From Fidelibacterota bacterium (GTDB lineage Bacteria > Fidelibacterota > Marinisomatia > Marinisomatales > TCS55), in NCBI GenBank assembly GCA_014382015.1, contig JACNKN010000045.1, positions 1-58,321 on the forward strand: 58,321 nucleotides of DNA, in the 5' to 3' direction. The position numbers and the translations under genes are program-made. This document shows positions 7,713 through 17,400 of the stretch, one piece after another; the first letter of the stretch is position 1, and every line of letters starts with the position of its first letter. Below the pieces are notes generated by a model. That model ran no database searches. It was not told the origin of the DNA and worked only from the letters and a program-made list of their open reading frames with translations.

Positions 7713-9620
7713 TTACTGTCGAGGCTGCAATTGAGCCCAAGGTGCATTGTAAAATATTGTCGGTTCTTTATCCGATGATGCACTTACATCTTTTATAAAC
7801 ATGGCATCGGACGTTTCACTGCGAAAAATAACCGTATCTGCGTTGGCATCATTTATCCAGTCTGCATACCGTCCACCTGACTGTAGAAGTGTTAATTCAG
7901 GTGTCCCACCCAGCGTAAATAAATATAGAAAATAACTGTTATTCTCAAAGGACCATAAAATGGCTTTCTCACCATTGTGAGACCAGCGAATATTGCGAAA
8001 ATACTGACTGGTTACTGGTATAATTTTCTGACCATCTTCCTTTGTGACCTCCACACCTAAGGTATCTCCTGGATAGTTCATGATATATAAACCATCCGCT
8101 TCCAGTACATATAGAATTTTGGAATTGTCCGGAGACATTCTGGGCATGATGAATTTATCTACATTTTGGGCAATCGTAATCTGTTTTACATTTTTTCCAT
8201 CAAGATCCATGGTAAAAATATCTTTCACACCTACATTATTATTAGCCTGATGCTTGCGCTGCCAATACATAAGTTGACTCCCACCCAAGATAAATTCAGG
8301 ATCTCCATACCATTCATTGTTAGATGTGCTGGTTAATTTCGATGGTGACTGATCTTCATTTAAGTTTACCAGATATATATTATGATCCGCACCGGTGAAA
8401 ACAGCCATGGACTGATCAGAATTAAAAGCAATATCCTGAGGCTCTTCCCCCGAAATTGGTCTCAAATTTATACCGTTTTCATTCACGATCAGACCCACAC
8501 CGCCATCTATGAGTGAAAAGACTTTTTCACCTTTTTGAATCCAAATCGGAAATTGGGCATTTGCATTGGATAATAGGTGGGTAAACGGTAAAGTCGGGCC
8601 CAAGTTCGCAATGGTAATATCATCCCCTAAATCACGGATAAAATCCACTTTCACGACCTTTTGATAGGACGATCCGCCTCTCACTTTACTCCAAGCCGAC
8701 TGATTCCATTTATCCATCACACGAATACGAAAATATTGTTCTTTATCATTTTCGACTTTGATCGAATCATCTGTATTCGCCTGGGTATTTTGAACCGAAG
8801 AATCCAAAACAGTTGAGTCGGGTAAAGATATTTGTTCAATCACATATTTTTCAAAATCAGAAATTGGAGATTTGGACCATTTAAAGAAAAACTGGCCGCC
8901 AGTGTAGGTAATTGAATCTAATGTGACTGGACTTGGAGCTGAATCAACTGGATGACCTTTTCCTGTACCCAATGTTCTTTGTCCTGTGGTATCTTCTACC
9001 TCAATCCAATACCAGTTTTCCTGAAGCGGCGTGAATGAATTTGTATCGAAAGTCGTCGTATTGATATTATCAATAGAACGAATGAATGATTTAACGCCCG
9101 TTTCAGTGATGCCATGGTAGAGATTATATTGTGCAAAATCACCCTCTATAGATTTATCCCAGTTGACTGTTAATATTTCGTTCGGTGGAAGTGTATATAA
9201 AACGGACAAGACGTTTACGGATCCTGGCGGTCCTGGAACATTTGGTTTTATGGATACGCTGATTTTATTAGATGTGTTTGAATCTGCATAGGCATAAACG
9301 CGATAGGAATAATCCACAGGGTTTTGGACGACTTCTTTCAAATCGAGGGTATCAATCCAACGAAAAGTCGAATCCCACAAAATGGCTACACTGTCCTGCC
9401 AATTCTCTTCTCCTACTTTCTTATCGATTTTAAATCCATCAAAGTCCCGCCCTTTTCTCAACCAGGATAACTCAATTTTATCTGAAGATAATTGAGTGGC
9501 TTGAAGGGTATCCGGTGTCCATAAACTACGATCGCTTCGAGGATCATATGGATTATCCCATACCCGGTTAGCATCTTCGCATGCCAATATTAAAATCATC
9601 AGAATGATTGTTTTTTTCAT
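7713..9620 (-). CDS. Lipoprotein with fibronectin III-like domains and beta-propeller, 635 aa
   Basis: I place the start at the ATG 9618-9620, which overlaps the previous stop in an ATGA and gives M-K-K-T-I-I-L-M-I-L-I-L-A-C. That is a lipoprotein signal with lipobox I-L-A-C. The frame could extend five codons upstream. Three fibronectin III-like domains follow (~45-330; P-G-P-P-G-S-V-N-V, S-P-V-T-L-D-S-I-T-Y). A C-terminal TolB/WD40-like propeller shows M-S-P-D-N-S-K-I-L-Y and W-S-H-N-G-E-K-A-I-L. The early D-N-P-Y-D-P-R-S-D motif is common in FCB lipoproteins. Probable surface or periplasmic binding protein with unknown ligand, co-transcribed with the PEGA protein. Confidence 0.82.
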   Translation of the reverse strand: MKKTIILMILILACEDANRVWDNPYDPRSDRSLWTPDTLQATQLSSDKIELSWLRKGRDFDGFKIDKKVGEENWQDSVAILWDSTFRWIDTLDLKEVVQNPVDYSYRVYAYADSNTSNKISVSIKPNVPGPPGSVNVLSVLYTLPPNEILTVNWDKSIEGDFAQYNLYHGITETGVKSFIRSIDNINTTTFDTNSFTPLQENWYWIEVEDTTGQRTLGTGKGHPVDSAPSPVTLDSITYTGGQFFFKWSKSPISDFEKYVIEQISLPDSTVLDSSVQNTQANTDDSIKVENDKEQYFRIRVMDKWNQSAWSKVRGGSSYQKVVKVDFIRDLGDDITIANLGPTLPFTHLLSNANAQFPIWIQKGEKVFSLIDGGVGLIVNENGINLRPISGEEPQDIAFNSDQSMAVFTGADHNIYLVNLNEDQSPSKLTSTSNNEWYGDPEFILGGSQLMYWQRKHQANNNVGVKDIFTMDLDGKNVKQITIAQNVDKFIMPRMSPDNSKILYVLEADGLYIMNYPGDTLGVEVTKEDGQKIIPVTSQYFRNIRWSHNGEKAILWSFENNSYFLYLFTLGGTPELTLLQSGGRYADWINDANADTVIFRSETSDAMFIKDVSASSDKEPTIFYNAPWAQLQPRQ

Positions 9621-10819
9621 CTGGCTTGTAACCATCGGTTCATTTGTAGATATTTTCCGTGATGATATATAATTGGAAAAATGGTAAAAACGGATATACC
9701 TCCCATAATTGGTTTCATTTGATCCAGTTTTTCGATTTGCCTATGATACGCATCCCCGTCCAGTACATCACTGTTGTACTTTATATATATTTGCTCAGAT
9801 TCATATTGGAGATATCCGAGATACCCACCGGTTAAAACCAATGAACCGATCAAGAAATTCCGTTTTAATTTGAATTTATCCCGATCCTTTTCGATCAATT
9901 TAATATCGTGAAATCGCGGGTTGACATGGGATGTTTTACGATGACGAATTCGAAATTTCCCATTGTGAACAATATATTTTCCAGACTCTAGATGATAGGA
10001 TCCTGCATCCAATTTATTATAATCAAGGGCGCCTTCCTCTATTCGGAATCGTAATTCACCATCTGTTGATACAATAACAATACCTTCCGGCACAGGATCT
10101 TTAAAAGTAACATCTCCGATTTGAGGGACTAAATGCTGCAACTCAATATATATGATATCCGATTCATCTTCTGGAAGATGTTTTAATCGATAAGGTTCAA
10201 ATCCCTTTTTTAATATAATGATGGGACGACTTTCCGCCACCACGCGGTCTATAGACATGGGAGTGACGCCATTTAACGTATCCCGTCCCACTCTCACCAT
10301 AGCTCCTGCCGGTTTCGTCTTAAGATAAACATGGTTTTGGCCTTTATGTACAGGCATTGGAATCCGCGTTGACATGAGCATCTCAGCTAAATTATGCATC
10401 CCTCTGGTCTTTAATCCTTCCATGGATAATTCATGATCATAATTCACCACATTAATGACCCGACCCGTTTCAGATTCGTAGAGTCTGGCTTCGGCCATAA
10501 ATACATCACCAATTTTTGCGATATGAATGGTGGCCATCCATTCGGTTCCCAGCAGCATTGAACTAATAACTGCACATTCAATGGTGGTGCATATGGGATC
10601 ACCATAACCTGCGTTGGATAGCACGTGAGCCATGTCTGTATGATCCATCACCCGAAGGGTATCCTGTTTCAGAAGTTCTACCCGAAAGATTTCGCTTAAT
10701 GTTTTTAATTCTCTTTCAGCAACGCCATCTCCAGAAAAATCCAGTACAGAAATTGAATGATCATCTGCAAAAAGATGCGTCGAAAATATTGTCAGGATGA
10801 ATAGATATTTGAGCTTCAT
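9617..10819 (-). CDS. TolB/CsgG-like N-terminal domain protein with PEGA domain, 400 aa
   Basis: A signal peptide (M-K-L-K-Y-L-F-I-L-T-I-F-S-T-H-L-F-A) precedes a domain of the CsgG/TolB-N type (~22-150; I-S-V-L-D-F-S-G-D-G-V-A and L-L-K-Q-D-T-L-R-V-M-D). This fold normally mediates periplasmic protein contacts. A PEGA domain follows (~165-212; K-T-K-P-A-G-A-M-V-R-V-G), a surface-associated beta domain. Hydrophobic stretches near 325-345 and 370-390 suggest a membrane-anchored C-terminus. Two cysteines (C-T-T-I-E-C) lie near residue 80. Role inferred as envelope structural or accessory. Its stop overlaps the next lipoprotein start. Confidence 0.78.
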   Translation of the reverse strand: MKLKYLFILTIFSTHLFADDHSISVLDFSGDGVAERELKTLSEIFRVELLKQDTLRVMDHTDMAHVLSNAGYGDPICTTIECAVISSMLLGTEWMATIHIAKIGDVFMAEARLYESETGRVINVVNYDHELSMEGLKTRGMHNLAEMLMSTRIPMPVHKGQNHVYLKTKPAGAMVRVGRDTLNGVTPMSIDRVVAESRPIIILKKGFEPYRLKHLPEDESDIIYIELQHLVPQIGDVTFKDPVPEGIVIVSTDGELRFRIEEGALDYNKLDAGSYHLESGKYIVHNGKFRIRHRKTSHVNPRFHDIKLIEKDRDKFKLKRNFLIGSLVLTGGYLGYLQYESEQIYIKYNSDVLDGDAYHRQIEKLDQMKPIMGGISVFTIFPIIYHHGKYLQMNRWLQAR

Positions 10820-10893
10820 TGTCTAACAGAAAAATTAGCCTTTAGCAAGCCCAATCGCAAAAGACAATATTGATAATATATTAAAGGCGGAAT

Positions 10894-12180
10894 TTAGGAT
10901 TTTGCGATGATTTTTTGAATCGCATCAGAGAAATAGTAAATATCATCCATTGTGGTGAAAAGATTGGGTGTGACCCGGATACATTCAAATTCACCGGGTA
11001 CAAATCTTGGTCGGATATGAATTTTATATCTATCCTTTAATATATTGGTTAAATCCATGGCGCCAATCCCATCGATTTTCAAAGCGCCAATCCCACAACT
11101 TTGTTCTGCATCAAAAGACGTATAGAGCTTTACACGATCCAATTCTTTTACATGATTCATCCAAGTATTTTTTAAATAGCGTAACCGCGCAGCTTTCCTG
11201 TCGATTCCAATTCCTTTGTTAAATGCAACTGCTTCTGTAATAGCTGCTATATTGGCAATGGGCGCTGTACCGATGACCTCAAATTTCCGAATATTATCCT
11301 TTTGAGCTTCTGTACTGGCCATCAGCGACCATACATCCTTAATGCGGTTTTTCCGTGCATAGAGAAATCCAGAGCCAATGGGTGCATTCAGCCACTTATG
11401 TAAACTGGTGGCATAAAAGTCACATCCTAAATCGTCCACTTTAAAAGGGAAATGTGCAAAAGCATGGGCCCCATCAACAATGGTCGTGATTCCTTTTTTC
11501 CGTGCAAATTCGCAAATTTCTTTTACGGGAAATATCTGACCTGTTGTATAAGTGATATGACAAAACATAATCACTTTTGTTTTCGAAGAAATATTTCTTT
11601 TAAACAAATTAACCAAATCAGTCATATCATCAGGTGGTGTTTTATAAGGTACTTTTTTGAGGCGAATGCCATCCCGACGGACGCGCTGTTCCCATGCATT
11701 GAGCATGTTAGGATAGTCTTGTGTCGTGGTCAAAACTTCATCGCCTTTTTGCAAATCGAGACCAAGTTGAACCGTTTGCATTCCTTCATTTGTATTTCGA
11801 ACAATGGCCAATTCTTCAATATCGCAACCAAACATTTGTGCCAATCGCCGTCGCACATTTTCTTTATGGGGATATATTATTTCATCTATATAAAGGGAGG
11901 GACTCATATTCCGAATGGTCAAATAATCGTTCATTGCTTTTTGGACAACTTTTGGCGCCGGACTTACACTGCCGCTATTCAAATTGATATGATTTCGGTC
12001 AATCGAATAAGCATGGCGGATTTGAAACCAATAATCTTCATCCTGGGCGATATCCTTCAATGATAGGTTTTGTTTTGACTTTTGAAGCGCTCCCAGTTTA
12101 GATAACATCCTTGGATGAAAAACAAACGAGCCCAAGGCTGCTGTTTGTAGGAAAATGCGTCGATTTATTCTTTTATTCAA
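10894..12180 (-). CDS. Tat-exported class V aminotransferase-fold PLP enzyme, 428 aa
   Basis: The N-terminus R-R-I-F-L-Q-T-A-A-L-G-S is a twin-arginine signal, so the folded cofactor-loaded enzyme should be exported. The rest is a class V aminotransferase/cysteine desulfurase fold. It shows N-S-G-S-V-S-P-A-P near the start, I-V-D-G-A-H-A-F-A-H as the PLP-contacting aspartate motif, and T-S-L-H-K-W-L-N-A-P-I-G-S-G with the PLP lysine. R-V-T-P-N-L-F-T-T near the end fits this fold. Closest named relatives are isopenicillin-N epimerase-like proteins, but substrate cannot be assigned. Length is usual for the family. It stands alone between two lipoprotein genes. Confidence 0.88.
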   Translation of the reverse strand: MNKRINRRIFLQTAALGSFVFHPRMLSKLGALQKSKQNLSLKDIAQDEDYWFQIRHAYSIDRNHINLNSGSVSPAPKVVQKAMNDYLTIRNMSPSLYIDEIIYPHKENVRRRLAQMFGCDIEELAIVRNTNEGMQTVQLGLDLQKGDEVLTTTQDYPNMLNAWEQRVRRDGIRLKKVPYKTPPDDMTDLVNLFKRNISSKTKVIMFCHITYTTGQIFPVKEICEFARKKGITTIVDGAHAFAHFPFKVDDLGCDFYATSLHKWLNAPIGSGFLYARKNRIKDVWSLMASTEAQKDNIRKFEVIGTAPIANIAAITEAVAFNKGIGIDRKAARLRYLKNTWMNHVKELDRVKLYTSFDAEQSCGIGALKIDGIGAMDLTNILKDRYKIHIRPRFVPGEFECIRVTPNLFTTMDDIYYFSDAIQKIIAKS

Positions 12181-12188
12181 TATATCGC

Positions 12189-13169
12189 TCAGTTGTTGCC
12201 CTCATCGGAACAATCCCCACAATCACAGGTACCATCCCCAATGGGAATTATATCTTTTTGTGATACATCCTCAATCGTAAAAAATATTTCACCAGAGTTG
12301 CAAAATACTTGATCATTTTTTACTTCAAACTCATTGAGGACAGAACCATCCGGTGAAAATAAAGTAATGCGTCCCATGCCGCCAGAAATATCTCCCACGC
12401 CTTTTTTTGCACCATCTGTATACCACCAATAGGCATACCCGTCTCGTTCACCATTAATAAAACTTGTCTGTTCCTTTTTCTGACCCGATTCATACCACCA
12501 AGTCAGATTTCCATTTAATTGTCCTTTTTTGTAATTGGCTTCTGCAAATTTTTTACCATTTTGATACCATTGAGTTACGACACCGACTCTTGCGCCCTTA
12601 TCAAAATTAGATTCTTCTTTTTTTGCACCATCATTATACCACCATTGAAATAGCCCGTGCTTTTCGCCATTTAAAAAATTTCCGATTGAATATATTTGTC
12701 CATTGCCATGCCACCTGGTAACAGTTCCCTGGGAGATATTCCCATACAATTGCACGTTTACTTCTGGAGGCAGGGAATAGTTGTATACATCCCGCTCTTG
12801 AACTAAATATTGCCCATCAATAATTCCAGAGTCCGGATGAAATGCGATGGGTGACCCTTCCCACCTTTGATCGCTCTCATTATAATTAACCGTAATTATT
12901 TCGCCTTCCTTAAAAGAAATATTGTAATAACGGTTTTCACTTCCTGTAATAAAATACTGCCAAATACCATTTTTCTTTCCCTTTTCGTACAGTCCTTTCA
13001 TTCTAAGTTGACCATCAAAATAATTCAAGTATGCTTCACCCGTATAGGGTTGATCAGTCTCTGGATCGATTGCAATTCCTTCTTCTCCTTTTAATTCATT
13101 AATCGCTATTGGTTTTGAACAGCTGATTAAGAAAACAAATAAAGGAATTAATTTTAGGTTATTTTTCAT
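12189..13169 (-). CDS. Lipoprotein with YwqK/MORN-type repeats, 326 aa
   Basis: The frame is open upstream to 13238, but that part runs through tRNA-Ser, so I start at the ATG 13167-13169. This gives M-K-N-N-L-K-L-I-P-L-F-V-F-L-I-S-C, a lipoprotein signal with lipobox L-I-S-C. The body carries repeats of about 23 residues with W-Y-x-x-G-x-K-K-E-x-x-F-x-x-G-x-x-x-G. These are the MORN-like repeats of the YwqK family, whose members include some toxin-antitoxin partners, though nothing here suggests toxicity. The end is rich in cysteine and aspartate (C-D-C-G-D-C-S-D), a possible metal site. Function unknown. Confidence 0.82.
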   Translation of the reverse strand: MKNNLKLIPLFVFLISCSKPIAINELKGEEGIAIDPETDQPYTGEAYLNYFDGQLRMKGLYEKGKKNGIWQYFITGSENRYYNISFKEGEIITVNYNESDQRWEGSPIAFHPDSGIIDGQYLVQERDVYNYSLPPEVNVQLYGNISQGTVTRWHGNGQIYSIGNFLNGEKHGLFQWWYNDGAKKEESNFDKGARVGVVTQWYQNGKKFAEANYKKGQLNGNLTWWYESGQKKEQTSFINGERDGYAYWWYTDGAKKGVGDISGGMGRITLFSPDGSVLNEFEVKNDQVFCNSGEIFFTIEDVSQKDIIPIGDGTCDCGDCSDEGNN

Positions 13170-13197
13170 TGTTAAATCATTCTCATTTATTATTAAG

Positions 13198-13285
13198 CGG
13201 AGAGAGAGGGATTTGAACCCCCGATATCCAAAGGACATACCGCATTTCGAGTGCGGCGCATTCAGCCAGACTCTGCCATCTCTCC
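13198..13285 (-). tRNA. tRNA-Ser (anticodon CGA)
   Basis: An 88-base class II tRNA with acceptor GGAGAGA paired to TCTCTCC, discriminator G, anticodon loop CTCGAAA, a long variable arm (ATGTCC...GGAT) and T-loop TTCAAAT. It reads UCG codons. No CCA is encoded. Confidence 0.96.
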
Positions 13286-13303
13286 AAAAATTAAGTAGTG
13301 AAA

Positions 13304-13762
13304 TTAAGTGTTTCTTTGCAACTTGAAAAAGCCCTGAATCAATGAAAGTGATTGTTTTTCTAAAACGCCACCTCTCACAGATACCTTTGTCTTAAAACGA
13401 GGGTCACTGCATAACTGATATAAAGAACCACAACAGCCTGCCTCTTCATCGTAACATCCGAATATAACCATTTTTAGTCTGGCATTTACTATGGCGCCGG
13501 CACACATGGGGCAAGGTTCTTTTGTAACGAATAAAAAGCAGTTATTGAGTCGCCAATCATCCAGTGTATTTGCCGCCGCCGTAATGGCAATAATTTCTGC
13601 ATGTGCCGTGGGATCGTTTAACCGTTCACGTTGGTTATATCCCCGGCCTATAATACGATCCTCAAACACCACAATTGCGCCAACAGGAATTTCACCTGCT
13701 TCATAGGCTTTTTCAGCTTGACCAATTGCATGCTGCATCCAGAATTCATTATCTTTTTTCAA
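13304..13762 (-). CDS. tadA: tRNA-specific adenosine(34) deaminase
   Basis: TadA converts A34 to inosine in tRNA-Arg(ACG). The zinc-binding cytidine deaminase-type site is complete: H54-A-E56 (histidine ligand and proton-shuttling glutamate) and P-C-P-M-C with C84 and C87. The usual N-terminal M-x-x-A-I-x-x-A and the V-P-V-G-A-I-type E-I-P-V-G-A-I-V motifs are present. At 152 residues it has the normal length. Its substrate tRNA-Arg(ACG) is encoded at 23263-23336. It lies between tRNA-Ser and a TPR-like lipoprotein gene seven bases upstream, so it may be read with the 14.4-22 kb surface protein gene. Confidence 0.96.
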   Translation of the reverse strand: MKKDNEFWMQHAIGQAEKAYEAGEIPVGAIVVFEDRIIGRGYNQRERLNDPTAHAEIIAITAAANTLDDWRLNNCFLFVTKEPCPMCAGAIVNARLKMVIFGCYDEEAGCCGSLYQLCSDPRFKTKVSVRGGVLEKQSLSLIQGFFKLQRNT

Positions 13763-13769
13763 GGGAATT

Positions 13770-14423
13770 TTATTGGGAAAGAAGAAAATCTTGAAGTGTC
13801 ATGATTTGCTTGGCCATTTCTTTTCGCCCGCTCAGAGATGTATCTGTAATAGCCAGTTCACTGGACTTTAAAGAATCCAAAATGACGGTAACTTGTAAAA
13901 TGGTGGAGTCAAATTTTCCCAGTGCATAATATGACGCAGCTAAAGTGATTCGCACATCCAAATAATTTAAGAGTGAATCATGGGTAAAGGCCCATCCTGC
14001 AGTCAGGGGTTTTACTGTTGAATCCAGAAATGCAATTCCATATTGGATTGCTTTTGCATCTTTACCCAATGCATGATTCGCAAATGTCAATCCAGCCAAC
14101 AATTCCGATTGGACATCTACTGGATTCCATTGATACTGTGTTTTACCCAAACCTGTTGTAAAATGGGCGATACTACTATCTAAAACCATTAATTTAGCGT
14201 AAGACCAACCCAAGCCATTGAAACCGTCTTTCCATGCAGTGTCCTCTTTGACCGCATCCAAAAACCATCCATTGCTGGTCAAATAATCCTTTGTTTCATA
14301 CAATACCCATCCATATTCAGCCATATCTTCTGCCGTGGCATAGAATTTTTTCCGGCATGCATCCACGGTGATTAACCCAACCGTCAGGATGAATAAAAGT
14401 GTTGTTTTTGATAGTCGATTCAT
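13770..14423 (-). CDS. TPR-like lipoprotein, 217 aa
   Basis: M-N-R-L-S-K-T-T-L-L-F-I-L-T-V-G-L-I-T-V-D-A-C is a lipoprotein signal with lipobox V-D-A-C. The mature part reads as helical repeats with TPR-like spacing (A-E-Y-G-W-V-L-Y-E-T-K-D-Y and A-A-S-Y-Y-A-L-G-K-F-D-S-T). The ATG overlaps the preceding stop by one base, so it is coupled to the giant T9SS protein. That suggests a shared envelope task, perhaps export or anchoring of the large protein (inference). Confidence 0.78.
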   Translation of the reverse strand: MNRLSKTTLLFILTVGLITVDACRKKFYATAEDMAEYGWVLYETKDYLTSNGWFLDAVKEDTAWKDGFNGLGWSYAKLMVLDSSIAHFTTGLGKTQYQWNPVDVQSELLAGLTFANHALGKDAKAIQYGIAFLDSTVKPLTAGWAFTHDSLLNYLDVRITLAASYYALGKFDSTILQVTVILDSLKSSELAITDTSLSGRKEMAKQIMTLQDFLLSQ

Positions 14424-17400
14424 CAGCGCATTAACATAATTTTTTTGGTTTGACTGCGCCCCATATTCGTGAGTAAATGGACAAAATAAATTCCGGAAGA
14501 CACGGGTACACCATTTTGATCTTTACCATTCCATTTCAAACGATATCGGCCAATCCCCTGCTGTTGATTCACCAATACCCTTACATTTCGTCCTAGAATA
14601 TCATATACAGTCAATGTAACTTTTTGGAGAGGACCATCCACAAATCCTAAATCATATTCAATGGTTGTGATTGGATTAAATGGATTTGGGTAGTTTTGCT
14701 GCAATGCGGTTTGCCCAGGAACGATTAATGTTTTTGGGCCCATGCGAAAATAGCCCATTTTCTCTGTGTAGGCCATGACGCGGTTACCTTGCGTAATAGA
14801 TGGCAATTCAATCCATCCTGTACCAGTTGATCTTTGATAAAGTGCCATTTCATCGTCTTGGCCGGGCATGGATATTTCTACTGATTTTTTAAAGCGGAAT
14901 GCTTCGTTTCCTAATAAATATGATGCGCGATCATTGAAATATGGTTCAAATAAAGTGGAATCCAAAATCATGATGGATTGATCAAAATCCACGGCGCCAT
15001 TTCGACCGATTACATTAAACTGACCATCTGCGCTTCTCCCAGACCATCTACCATACATTTTAGCTAAGGCAAGGCCCAAATTTTGGGTAATAGTCGTATC
15101 CCCCACGACACCATTCGCCGCAACTTCAAATGTATATGTTCCCTTTGTTTTGAAGTTGTAATGACCCACATAAGTAAAAGCGGCCGCCGTGTCCAGTGTA
15201 ACAGCTTTAGACTGAACTTTAAGTGTAAGGTCCTTTGTTTTACCCACCGAATCAACGAGGAAAATCTCGTAATAATTGGTGAACGCATTGTTTTGGACAA
15301 CGTACATGCGGATTTCAGGACGCGGTACACGCTGGACTCTGACGACAAATGTATCTATTGCAGATGTGTCGCCATCAGCGGCCGTAATTTGTATTAATGT
15401 AGAATCTGTTTTGTTTTTCACCCAGGGACCGGTGGGTCCAAACCAAAGAGTATCCGGTTTAAACTTGACTGTATCAATATGGGCATTGCTGGAATATTCA
15501 ATCCCTGATGCCTTAGTTTCATACGCCTTTGTGGGTACGATAGAAATATTATTCCCGAATGTTAAGGGTAAAATAGATATGGTTAATGTGGAATCATCTA
15601 CATCGGTTAAATAATTGGCAAAATCAAAATACAATGAATCATTTTCTGTAATGATTGTATCTGGAACGCCAGACCAAACAGGCGGATCGTTAATTGGATT
15701 AATAAAAAATGATACAGTATCCTTGTCTTCTAATCCATCTGGATCAATTACTGTAAACTCGACTTCCATGTCAGAAGATGTATAATAATTTGTATCGTTT
15801 GATGCAGGGTTTGTTGGCGTTAGCCATGTAAATACAGAATCACTGAGTACGAGAGAATCCACCTTGATCGGATCTATAAACTGATCTACTTCTCCAGCAT
15901 AAACGAGAAATGTATTGTTTTTTTGAATTATGGTTGATGCGGGAAATTCATCAACTAATTTTGAAACAAATGACTGTTTGTATTCATGAGTGAAATCAGA
16001 CAAAAAACCGATTTTTGCTGTTGGGAATCCACCTTTTCCTGGAAGAGTTGAAACAATTCTAAATGTATATTTTAAATCGGTCGTATCATTATCCTCATCG
16101 TAAGAAAATTGAGTTAAATTAATAGAATCACTATTCGCGCCTTCCAAAAAAGTAAGTTTTATTATAGATGATAAATCGAGGATGGGCGGATCGTTGACCG
16201 GTGCAGCAGTGATATTAATATCCACTGTGTCTTTTAATGTCCAGTTATCCGTAACAATCACACGGAAAACATAATCAGCTGTATCCAGTTTTGTCGGTGT
16301 AAATGTCACCTTTCCACTTGTGGATACATCCGCATCCAATCCAGTGACCACGGCAGAATCAATGGGCGTGGATGTGGTATCCAATTTCATAGTGGTTAAT
16401 GCATAAGTAAATACATCTGATCTTAATGTGAGTAAATCTTTATCATTTACCGTGAGCAATTGCTCCCAAAGTATATCCTCTTTAGCAACAGTATCCGGTA
16501 CAGCATCAGCGATCGGGTATGCATTATGTCGATATACAATTGAAGATTTTGATGCATCAGTATTGATTACAGACGAATTTCCGGCCACATCTATTGCTTG
16601 AACACGGGTATAATAATACCGATCGTGGGTTAATGCGAAAGTATCAGTAAATACAGTATCTAACTGGATTGTTTGTTTCCTAAAAGTTCTGAACAAATCA
16701 TAGGACCCATTCTTTACATTTGTTTGACTTTCATAAACACCATACTCAAAACGACCCACGCCAGAAGGATTTCCGTTATTTTCAAGTGGATCGACCCAAT
16801 CTTTAATCCCAAAACTGATCGTATCATTAGTCCATGTTGTATCAAGATTCACTTTCAATGGATAGAATACACCACCGGCCGTAAAAAGAGTATCCGTGAT
16901 ATAAGTTCCAATCGTGGGTGGTATTGTATCCAAAACAAAAACTGATGTGCTGGGTAACCCACTTGTAGATGCGCCTGCCCGGTCAAATACGGTTGCACGA
17001 AACTGAATGGTATCACCCTGGATTAGGGTACCAGATAGGGACGATAAGATATTTCCACGGGAACGAAAAAATGAAACAGCGGTCCCCCTTTCAACGATAC
17101 TATCTAAAGTCGATCCCGCATTATTGTTTACAGCTGCCCATGTATCTGCCATTTTTGCCTGAATGTTTGCTTCAATCCTGAGTTTGCCACCATTCAATAA
17201 TGTTGAATCAGTTGAACTTAATGGAATGATAAATTTGAGAGAATCGGTAGCATCATTAAACCACCCCACCACAGATGTATCCCCCAATGCAGTAATGGTA
17301 CCAATATTAGAAGAATCCGGTGGTGTGTTATCCAAAAATAAAGTAAAGGTATCTGTCGTTGCTAAATTATCATTTGTATTCCCCGCCTTATCTGTGGCGG

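Noticed and set aside
13170..13238. Upstream 23-codon extension of the YwqK-type lipoprotein
   Set aside because: It would be encoded within tRNA-Ser(CGA) and would hide the lipoprotein signal that begins at the next ATG.
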